Below, piece by piece: positions 55,134-61,938 of a stretch of 64,000 nucleotides of DNA. A model generated the notes under the pieces. It made no database searches. It was not told the DNA's origin and saw only the letters and a list, made by a program, of their open reading frames with translations. The stretch comes from Tumebacillus flagellatus (GTDB taxonomy: Bacteria; Bacillota; Bacilli; Tumebacillales; Tumebacillaceae), in NCBI RefSeq assembly GCF_000714935.1, contig NZ_JMIR01000003.1, positions 182,076 through 246,075 on the forward strand, written 5' to 3'. The translations under genes and the position numbers were made by a program. The stretch's first letter is position 1. Every line of letters begins with the position of its first letter.

Positions 55134-55928
55134 TTATTTTTGCTTCCTCTTGCGCAACCAGAACAGCCACAGCGACCCGTAGACGATCAAGAAGATCAGC
55201 AACAGCACCGGGAAATTCCCGACCCCAAACACCAACAACCAAACCAAAAACTGCCCCACTCCGTTCAGGCTTTTGCCAAACTGCGTGGAGGTGCGCTCCC
55301 ACACGCCTTGTTTCGGTTCCGTCGGCTTGGCGCTGATCTCGACGGTGACGGGAGTGTAGTCGATGCGGGTTTGCAGGTTGTTTTTTCTGCCTTGGGTCGA
55401 TTCGATTTGCTCTTGGACTTTGGCGATCTCCTGCGAGATTTTGAACACGTCGTCGACCGTCTTCGCGTCGGCAAGCAGGGCTTCGCAGCGCGACTTCTGC
55501 GCTTGGAGCGCTTTCAGGCGGGCGTCGAGGTCGATGCTTTCGGCGGTCACGTCTTGGAGCGCGACTTCGGTGGACGTGACCGTGACGTCCGCCAACGCTT
55601 TGATCTGCTCGGTGAAGTCTTGAACTTTGGCGGCGGGAATCTGCATCACGACGCGCCCGTTCTGCGTGTTGTCCGTGCGCGTGGAGTTAAGCTCCGACAC
55701 GTAGCCGCCGAGGTTCGTGCCCGCTTGCCGGATGAGGGCTTCCGTCCGGTCGTAGTCCTTGGCGGTCAACGACATCGTCGCCGTCGCGATCGTTTGCCGC
55801 GCAACGCTTGCGGCGGAGTCTTGCGCCGGGCCGGCGGCTTTCTCTGTGGAATCCGAAGTACGATTGGAGCACGCCGTGACGAACAAGCTCAGGCACAGCA
55901 CGAGACACCAGAACCATTTGAACTTCAT
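55134..55928 (-). CDS. DUF4349 lipoprotein
   Basis: The 264-residue protein has a lipoprotein signal (LFVTAC, Cys at about 20), then an extracellular domain (ATATMSLTAKDYDRTEALIR, GRVVMQIPAAKVQDFTEQIK), a coiled coil at about 150-190 and a C-terminal membrane helix with a basic WLRKRKQK tail. This matches DUF4349, often found near stress or anti-sigma genes. Function unknown. The gene stands alone. Confidence 0.85.
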   Translation of the reverse strand: MKFKWFWCLVLCLSLFVTACSNRTSDSTEKAAGPAQDSAASVARQTIATATMSLTAKDYDRTEALIRQAGTNLGGYVSELNSTRTDNTQNGRVVMQIPAAKVQDFTEQIKALADVTVTSTEVALQDVTAESIDLDARLKALQAQKSRCEALLADAKTVDDVFKISQEIAKVQEQIESTQGRKNNLQTRIDYTPVTVEISAKPTEPKQGVWERTSTQFGKSLNGVGQFLVWLLVFGVGNFPVLLLIFLIVYGSLWLFWLRKRKQK

Positions 55929-56092
55929 CGCACTCCCCCCTTCCTTCCCACTGTATGCGGGGGGAGAGCCGAACAAAATTATTTATCGAAAAGTGACAAA
56001 ATTTTTGTCACTCCACCCCCATGAAAGAGACAAGCCCTTCGTAAAGGTATATCAAACCAAATTACTCCCTATATCAGGAGGTCTTTCCAAAG

Positions 56093-57127
56093 ATGAAAAA
56101 GTTCGTTGCTGCACTCTCGATCCTGTCCGTTCTTTCTACCGCCGCTGTTCCGGCTTTTGCTGACGATCACGGCAAAGGTCACGGCAAGCAACAGATCAAA
56201 ACGCACTTCACCACGAACACCAACATCAAAATGGACGACATAAATGGCCACTGGGCAGAGAAGTTTATCCTCGACCTGCTGAAGAAGGGCGTCCTCAACG
56301 GCGTCGACGCGCACCACTTCAACCCGAACGACAGCGTGTCCCGCGCACAATGGGCGGTCATGGTCACCCGCTACTTCGATCTGCAAACCACCGCAACCAC
56401 CCAAGACTTCACCGACGTTCCGGTCAACGCTTGGGAGTACAAGTACGTCGAAGCGGTCAAAAACTACTTTGACGCGTACCGCGGTCTGAACGGCTCCCTG
56501 TCCTTCCACCCGGATGCTGCCGCCACCCGCCAAGACGTCACCGTCACGCTGGTCAAAGTTCTGACCGAACTCGACCCGTCCATCAGCGTCATGGACTCCG
56601 CTTCCGCAGAAGCGCTCTTGAAGCAACAATTCACCGACTACACCAAAATCTCGCCGGCACTCCGTCCGTACGTGGCAACCGCCGTGCAAAACGACCTGAT
56701 CCACGGCGACGGCAAGGGCCACTTCAACCCGCTGCAATCGCTCTCCCGCGCAGAAGCGGCAACTCTGCTCGACCTGATGCTCCAAAACGGCATCGTCGTC
56801 GGCGACGACCAATCGACCAACCCGACAGACCCGACCGTTCCGAGCGATAACACGAAATCGCACGTCACCGACGTGACGACGCTCAGCTCCACGCTCGTCA
56901 CCGCTGTGGACAACACCCAGCACAAACTGACCGTGCAAAACGGCCTGACCGCGTCCGCTCTGGAGAGCATCCTCAAAGTCGACGGCGGCAAAGGCACCGT
57001 GCAAGTGTACACCGACAGCACCAAAACCACGGCAGCGGCTGACGATGCGGCGCTGACCGATACGATGGTTGTCGAGGTGACCGCGCAAGACGGCACCACC
57101 AAAGTTGATTACACCATCGGCCTGTAA
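56093..57127 (+). CDS. S-layer homology domain protein
   Basis: The 344-residue protein has a signal peptide (about 1-24, ending PAFADD) and a His/Gly/Lys-rich spacer. Three SLH modules (about 43-90, 100-150, 180-232; for example DINGHWAEKFILDLLKKGVL, FNPNDSVSRAQWAVMVTRYF) bind pyruvylated secondary cell wall polymers. A C-terminal beta-sandwich-like domain ends VEVTAQDGTTKVDYTIGL, a motif repeated many times in the giant protein at the right edge. TCAGGAGG precedes the ATG. Confidence 0.92.
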   Translation: MKKFVAALSILSVLSTAAVPAFADDHGKGHGKQQIKTHFTTNTNIKMDDINGHWAEKFILDLLKKGVLNGVDAHHFNPNDSVSRAQWAVMVTRYFDLQTTATTQDFTDVPVNAWEYKYVEAVKNYFDAYRGLNGSLSFHPDAAATRQDVTVTLVKVLTELDPSISVMDSASAEALLKQQFTDYTKISPALRPYVATAVQNDLIHGDGKGHFNPLQSLSRAEAATLLDLMLQNGIVVGDDQSTNPTDPTVPSDNTKSHVTDVTTLSSTLVTAVDNTQHKLTVQNGLTASALESILKVDGGKGTVQVYTDSTKTTAAADDAALTDTMVVEVTAQDGTTKVDYTIGL

Positions 57128-57153
57128 GTAGTAATCTGTACGCCGATACGCGC

Positions 57154-57201
57154 AAAAAGCACCCTTCACGAAAGCCAAACGTGAAAGGTGCTTTTTTTTT
57201 T
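57154..57201. terminator. Bidirectional intrinsic terminator
   Basis: AAAGCACCCTTCACG and CGTGAAAGGTGCTTT arms with one mismatch are followed by ten T residues. Confidence 0.85.
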
Positions 57202-57214
57202 CAGGTTCATCGTT

Positions 57215-58990
57215 TTAGTCGTCGAACTTGATCTCGTTCACCAGCAGCGAGGCGTAGTATTTCGAACCTTCGGGATTCAAATGCACACCGTCCGGGTAGA
57301 AAAACGACTCCTTGCCCGCGCTGCTCTTGTACCAATCCACGAGGGTGGTGTGCGGCGTGGAGGCGGCGGCTTCTCGAAGCATCTCGTTGACGGTGTTCTG
57401 CCACGGGCGCGGCACGCGGGTGTTGACGAGGATGATCTGGTCCGCCTGCCCGAACGACTGCAAGAGCGATTTCAGCTGTTCTTTGGTGAACGGGCCGTTC
57501 GTGCCGGTCGAGAGGATGATGCAGCTGCCGAGTTTGCCTTGGGCTTTCAGCTTCTCCACGACTTCCGGCATCTGCGCCGTCTGCCGTCCGATTTTCGCGT
57601 CGACGACGATGCCGGGCAACATGTCTTGCAGGTACGGCTCCGCATCGAGCATCACCGAATCGCCGAGCGCCGTGATGCCGCGACACGTATTGGCGGCCGG
57701 CGTCGGGATCGGCGGCCCGAACGGCACCTGCGGGATCTCTTCCGTCTGAGTTTGAGGCTCGGTCTCGATATGCGTCTGTGTCTCGGTTTGGGGTTGCGTC
57801 GGCACGACGGAGTAGGCGGCGGTATGGGTCGCCGGCATGGCGAACACCAAGCACGTCACGCCCAGCGCCACCGCCGCGCACGAAGCGACGACGGTGCGGT
57901 TGCAGCCGGCCGCGCGGTACCGGATCGGTTTTTCGATGAACTGATACGAGAGGCCGGAGATGATCAGGGTCGCTGCGAGTTGCCAGAACGCGCGCGTGAG
58001 GTCAAAGCTCTCCGCGTCGACCGTCGGCGTGCTCAACACGATCACGGGATAATGCCAGAGGTAGAGGCCGTACGAACGCACGCCAAGCCACTTGAGCGGC
58101 GTCCACCCGAGCACCTTCGCCAATCGGCTTGCCGGATGGGCGAGCATCGCGACGGTAAGCGCAGTGGCGACGGAGAGCACCGCGAAACCGCCGCGGTACA
58201 GGAAGTCTTGGTATTGGTTGGTCAGCCACACCATCAGCAAGACCGCGATCAATCCCGCGCCTCCGGTTGCATCGAGTGCGCGACGCGCTTTGGAAGAGAT
58301 GTCGGCACGCAATTTGGCGCTCGGCCACAGCAGGGCAAGCGCCGCGCCGATCAGCAGAGCAAACGCCCGCGTGTCCGTTCCGTAGTACACGCGGCTCGGG
58401 TCGGTGCCCGGTTCATAAAGCAACGCCATCGCCAGCGCCGAAGCGGCGGCACCGAGCAGGATGATGCCCACGCGCCACGACGTTTTGCGGGTGAAGCGAA
58501 ACAGCAACAGCACCGCAAACGGCCAGAGCAGGTAAAACTGCTCCTCCACCGCAAGCGACCAGAGATGCCCGAGCGGTGACGGCGGGCCGAAACTTTCAAA
58601 GTAGGAAACATGGTGGAACACCAACCACCAGTTGTTGATGTAGAGAACGGACGCCAGCACGTCTCCCGGCAAGGAGGGCGGCCGCACTTCCACAACCGAC
58701 ATCTCCCAGAACGCGACGCCCGCCAGCATCATAAGCATCGCCGGAAGCAGCCGCCTGATCCGCCGCAGCCAGAAATCCTGCAAGCGGATCGTGCCAAGCC
58801 GTTCCCACTGCGCGGCGAGTATGTCGGTGATCAAGTACCCGGACAGCACAAAAAACACGCCGACTCCAAGCAGTCCGCCGGGAGCCCATGAGATGTGCAG
58901 GTGGTACGCGATGACGGCGAGCACAGCCAGAGCGCGCAATCCGTCCAACCCGGCCATGTAGCGGCCGTGGTGCTTCTCTCTCTCAGGCAT
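57215..58990 (-). CDS. OafA/YrhL-type membrane acyltransferase with SGNH domain
   Basis: The ATG at 58990 with AAGGGGGG upstream gives 591 residues. The N-terminal acyltransferase-3 domain (about 10-345, roughly ten helices) starts GLDGLRALAVLAVIAYHLH and contains FFVLSGYLITDI and WSLAVEEQFYLLWP. The C-terminal SGNH hydrolase-like domain shows ALGDSVML (Ser), STGTNGPF and DGVHLNPEG (Asp-His). These enzymes O-acetylate cell wall or surface polysaccharides. Neighbouring SLH protein suggests a surface polymer as substrate. Confidence 0.92.
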   Translation of the reverse strand: MPEREKHHGRYMAGLDGLRALAVLAVIAYHLHISWAPGGLLGVGVFFVLSGYLITDILAAQWERLGTIRLQDFWLRRIRRLLPAMLMMLAGVAFWEMSVVEVRPPSLPGDVLASVLYINNWWLVFHHVSYFESFGPPSPLGHLWSLAVEEQFYLLWPFAVLLLFRFTRKTSWRVGIILLGAAASALAMALLYEPGTDPSRVYYGTDTRAFALLIGAALALLWPSAKLRADISSKARRALDATGGAGLIAVLLMVWLTNQYQDFLYRGGFAVLSVATALTVAMLAHPASRLAKVLGWTPLKWLGVRSYGLYLWHYPVIVLSTPTVDAESFDLTRAFWQLAATLIISGLSYQFIEKPIRYRAAGCNRTVVASCAAVALGVTCLVFAMPATHTAAYSVVPTQPQTETQTHIETEPQTQTEEIPQVPFGPPIPTPAANTCRGITALGDSVMLDAEPYLQDMLPGIVVDAKIGRQTAQMPEVVEKLKAQGKLGSCIILSTGTNGPFTKEQLKSLLQSFGQADQIILVNTRVPRPWQNTVNEMLREAAASTPHTTLVDWYKSSAGKESFFYPDGVHLNPEGSKYYASLLVNEIKFDD

Positions 58991-59087
58991 GCGCCCGACC
59001 CCCCTTATCTGTAGACAGAGTTCCCTAGTATGTTGATATTCTGCGATGATGGTAAACAACACAAAAATCTCAGGAGGGATTTGCTCA

Positions 59088-59121
59088 TAAAAAAGAGCCT
59101 CGGTCTCACAACCCAGGCTCT
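59088..59121 (-). terminator. Intrinsic terminator of small membrane gene
   Basis: AGAGCCT and AGGCTCT form a 7-bp stem with a 14-nt loop, followed on the minus strand by a T-run. Confidence 0.6.
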
Positions 59122-59132
59122 CGTTTCACTGC

Positions 59133-59339
59133 TTATCGGCTTGCCGGTCTCTTCCGGTTGCCAAGCAGGACCAGCACCAGCTCGATCAAGATCGCCACAA
59201 ACACGGTCAAGACTGCCGCCATCGGCAACGTATACGCAAGGAATCGGAGATTGAACGCATCGTTTGCAATCCCGCCCACAATCGCGACAATCCAAACGAT
59301 CAGGGTCAGGACACCCCAGATGATCATGCCACGTTTCAT
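59133..59339 (-). CDS. Small two-pass membrane protein
   Basis: The 68-residue protein has helices at about 5-25 (IIWGVLTLIVWIVAIVGGIA) and 36-59 and ends in a basic NRKRPASR tail. GAGATGAGG lies upstream of the ATG. No recognised family; it is flanked by its own terminator. Confidence 0.6.
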   Translation of the reverse strand: MKRGMIIWGVLTLIVWIVAIVGGIANDAFNLRFLAYTLPMAAVLTVFVAILIELVLVLLGNRKRPASR

Positions 59340-59454
59340 ATGTTTTTGACCTCATCTCTTTGCACTTTGTAGTCTCTCTCTACGATAGCAAATCTGCCCG
59401 CCGCTGAGTAGTCCGAAAGCACAGGAAACTGTGACTTTTTTTCCCCATTTTCGA

Positions 59455-59489
59455 TAAAAAAAAACGGACGTCCGCGGTGGACGTCCTGT
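59455..59489 (-). terminator. Terminator of tail-collar protein operon
   Basis: ACGGACGTCC and GGACGTCCTGT arms surround a short loop; ten T residues follow on the minus strand. Confidence 0.75.
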
Positions 59490-59504
59490 TGTCTGTCGGT
59501 CGTG

Positions 59505-60038
59505 TTATTGCTGCGGCGGAAAATCTCCGTTGAGGGCGATGATGAAGTTCACGCCGAGGTACGGCTGTTGATTGTTGTGCGGCTGCGAGCTGCCGGCGAC
59601 GTTGACCGCCACAGGGCTCATCTGGTTGTTCGGCGTCGGTGCGAACAGCGGATCTTGCCCGCCTCTGGGCTTCTTCGGCGCTTCCGCCCAATAGTTGCCG
59701 ACGGGAGACGTTTGGTTGCCCGGTGCGCCAATCGCTTGCGGAACATGGGTGTGCGGCGGAATCTGGGACGTGATCAACGTGACCGTGCTCTCGCCCACCT
59801 TCCCCCCGACGGTGCGCGGGGTCAACCCCGGGCCTGCACCTTGGCCCATCGGCGCCGCGCCTTGGAGGTTCGGCAACGCGAAGGTGGTCTTGCCGTCGCC
59901 GCCGTAGCGGGTTCCCAAGATGGAGAACAGCGCGGTATTTTGCGAGATCGACATCAGTTGTCCGTTGCAAAACGCCCAGTCCCTCGGCGCAAAGTTGCCG
60001 GCAAACATCCGAATTTCACCAATATACGGTTCAGACAT
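59505..60038 (-). CDS. Phage tail collar domain protein (microcystin-dependent protein-like), copy 3
   Basis: The 177-residue protein begins SEPYIGEIRMFAGNFAPRDW, followed by CNGQLMSISQNTALFSILGT and TTFALPNLQGAAP, the hallmark of tail-collar (Collar/MdpB) domains. Three paralogues of this type lie in a row on the minus strand. The C-terminal half has SSQPHNNQQPYLGVNFII. Such proteins form trimeric fibre tips in phages; chromosomal clusters like this one have unknown roles, perhaps surface fibres or contractile-particle tips. AAGGAGG precedes the ATG. Confidence 0.9.
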   Translation of the reverse strand: MSEPYIGEIRMFAGNFAPRDWAFCNGQLMSISQNTALFSILGTRYGGDGKTTFALPNLQGAAPMGQGAGPGLTPRTVGGKVGESTVTLITSQIPPHTHVPQAIGAPGNQTSPVGNYWAEAPKKPRGGQDPLFAPTPNNQMSPVAVNVAGSSQPHNNQQPYLGVNFIIALNGDFPPQQ

Positions 60039-60052
60039 CGTTTCGTACCTCC

Positions 60053-60568
60053 TTAGCTTCGGCTCGGGAAAATTCCCTGGGTGGCAATGCAGAATTGAAC
60101 CACGATGTAGGGTTGCATGTTCGTGTGCGGCTGCGAGCCGCCCGCGATCCCCAACGCACCGCTGTTCATCGGTGCGAGGTCGGCTGCCGGCGCGTACTCG
60201 TTGGTGTAGGTCGACAACACCGCACCTTGCGGAGAAACCGCCGTCGTCGTGCCTTCAAACGCGTTGACGAGGTGATTGTGCGCCGGCATCTCGTTGACTG
60301 TCAGCGTATGGGTCTCCTCGCCTGCGGACTGCCCGAGCGTAACGGTTCCGTTGGCCGAATAGTCGACGTGAACCGGAACGCGGCCGCGCAGGTCCGGCAG
60401 ATTAAACGTGGTGGTGCCGTTGCCGCCGAACTTCGTGCCAAGCAGCGCGAAGAGAGCTTGGTTTTGCTGAATACTCAACGCTTGTCCGTTGCAAGCGGCC
60501 CAACCTCTGGGCACTTTGCCGTTGGGAAATGAAAAGATGCGGATCTCTCCAAGGAACGGTTCAGACAT
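60053..60568 (-). CDS. Phage tail collar domain protein (microcystin-dependent protein-like), copy 2
   Basis: The 171-residue protein shares the frame SEPFLGEIRIFSF, CNGQALSIQQNQALFALLGT and TTFNLPDLRGRVPVH with its neighbours. The C-terminus ends MQPYIVVQFCIATQGIFPSR. It is 14 nt upstream of copy 3. Divergence is greatest in the variable middle (about 95-145), which in fibre tips is the receptor-facing part. Confidence 0.9.
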   Translation of the reverse strand: MSEPFLGEIRIFSFPNGKVPRGWAACNGQALSIQQNQALFALLGTKFGGNGTTTFNLPDLRGRVPVHVDYSANGTVTLGQSAGEETHTLTVNEMPAHNHLVNAFEGTTTAVSPQGAVLSTYTNEYAPAADLAPMNSGALGIAGGSQPHTNMQPYIVVQFCIATQGIFPSRS

Positions 60569-60613
60569 GTTGCGTTCGCCTCCTCTGATTGTTTCTGAAT
60601 GGATTCTATTGGA

Positions 60614-61135
60614 TTACGGGAAGTCCGGGTACAGCCCTTCCGTGCAGATGATGAACGTCACCGCGAGCGACGGCATCATGTTGTCATGCGCTTGCCCGCT
60701 GCCGACGCTCGACAGGGTGTTTGCGTTCATCGGCACAACCGGCGCCAACGTCGAGTCTCCGTAGTTGTAGATCGAAGCGGCAGCCGATACGTTGTTGATC
60801 GGAGTCGGGGACGCGCCCGGCGTCGCCGTTGCATTGACGGTGTGCGTGTGCACCGGCAGTTGGTTGGACAGGAGCGTAACCGTTTCCACGCCGGCACGTT
60901 CGCCGGACGTGTACGAGGTTCCCGTCTGCGGGTTGGTTCCCGCATGAATCGGAACGCGCCCCCGCAGGTCCGGCAGCGCAAAGTTCGTCTGGCCGTTGCC
61001 TCCGTACGTCGTTCCGATCAGCGAATACAACATCTCATTCCCGGATATATCCAACAGCGACCCGTCGCAAAGCGCCCACCCTACAGGGGCGTATGTTCCG
61101 GCAAATACGCGAATTTCACCCACATATGCATCCAT
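60614..61135 (-). CDS. Phage tail collar domain protein (microcystin-dependent protein-like), copy 1
   Basis: The 173-residue protein starts DAYVGEIRVFAGTYAPVGW and has CDGSLLDISGNEMLYSLIGT and TNFALPDLRGRVPIHAG. AGAGGTGAG precedes the ATG. It follows the GNAT gene by 6 nt and lies 45 nt upstream of copy 2. Confidence 0.9.
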   Translation of the reverse strand: MDAYVGEIRVFAGTYAPVGWALCDGSLLDISGNEMLYSLIGTTYGGNGQTNFALPDLRGRVPIHAGTNPQTGTSYTSGERAGVETVTLLSNQLPVHTHTVNATATPGASPTPINNVSAAASIYNYGDSTLAPVVPMNANTLSSVGSGQAHDNMMPSLAVTFIICTEGLYPDFP

Positions 61136-61141
61136 GTGATC

Positions 61142-61636
61142 TCACCTCTCTGAAATAGTTGTGTCAAGCGAGAAAGTCTCCTGCCACTCCATGTGCCGGG
61201 ACATGGCATCCTCATGTACGACACGAAAACCCAGACGTTCATACAGCCTGCGCGCCGGGTTGGTATGCAGCACGCGCAGTTTCAAGGGTACGCCCAACGA
61301 GCGGGCTTGTGCTTGCAGTTCTTGGAGAACCGCGCTTCCCACCCCTCTGTTGCGGGCTTCCGGCAACAGCGCAATATCGACGATGTGCAGTTCCTCGGGC
61401 GTTTGATTGACCAGAAGCCGCCCGACCGGTTGCTCGTTCACCATCAGCACATGATGATGCGCGTCCGGAAATTGCGCTTCGTAAGACATACGCTGTGCGT
61501 TCCACTGCATGGTAAGAAAATTCTGCTGCATGAAATCGTCCCATCCCCACGCGCTCATCTCTTCCTGACGAGTGGAGGCGTACAAGTCAAACAAAAATCT
61601 CTCATCTGTTTGCCGAACAGGTCTCATTTGTACCAT
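61142..61636 (-). CDS. GNAT-family N-acetyltransferase
   Basis: The ATG at 61636 with GAGGA upstream is preferred over one at 61660. The 164-residue protein has LHIVDIALLPEARNRGVGSA, the acetyl-CoA pyrophosphate loop, and NPARRLYERLGF near the C-terminus. It heads the operon of three tail-collar proteins, an arrangement seen with microcystin-dependent protein clusters. It may modify those proteins, for example at their N-termini or lysines; the substrate is not known. Confidence 0.88.
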   Translation of the reverse strand: MVQMRPVRQTDERFLFDLYASTRQEEMSAWGWDDFMQQNFLTMQWNAQRMSYEAQFPDAHHHVLMVNEQPVGRLLVNQTPEELHIVDIALLPEARNRGVGSAVLQELQAQARSLGVPLKLRVLHTNPARRLYERLGFRVVHEDAMSRHMEWQETFSLDTTISER

Positions 61637-61938
61637 GCGGTTTCCTCGGGTTGAATTCATTTCGTTGTTGACGTTTACTAATTTTTAACCCCCTGATTTA
61701 TATCCATTCTAACACATGAATGGTGAAAAAGACCACATCAGGCTTTCATCTGGATTATAATGTAATTCCTTCCTATGTCATAATATTTACAACCCTCTAC
61801 CTATACCTTAGTATAAGATTGAAGACGTATCTCTTTCAGTCGATTCCCAGAAAAAAAGGTCGTACTTTGCTCGTGAAGGGAGTGATTCGCGTAAGGGTTT
61901 TTTTTCGACAACTTCATATCTAACAGGGGGAGCCACAA
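61637..61938. other. AT-rich divergent intergenic region
   Basis: No gene is supported. A weak plus-strand promoter (TTTACA at 61786-61791 with TAGTAT 17 nt later) could serve the giant surface protein. The minus strand must hold the GNAT operon promoter. Confidence 0.4.

Noticed and set aside
57188..58579. 463-codon plus-strand frame
   Set aside because: Complement of the acyltransferase gene; no start signal and the composition is that of an antisense frame.
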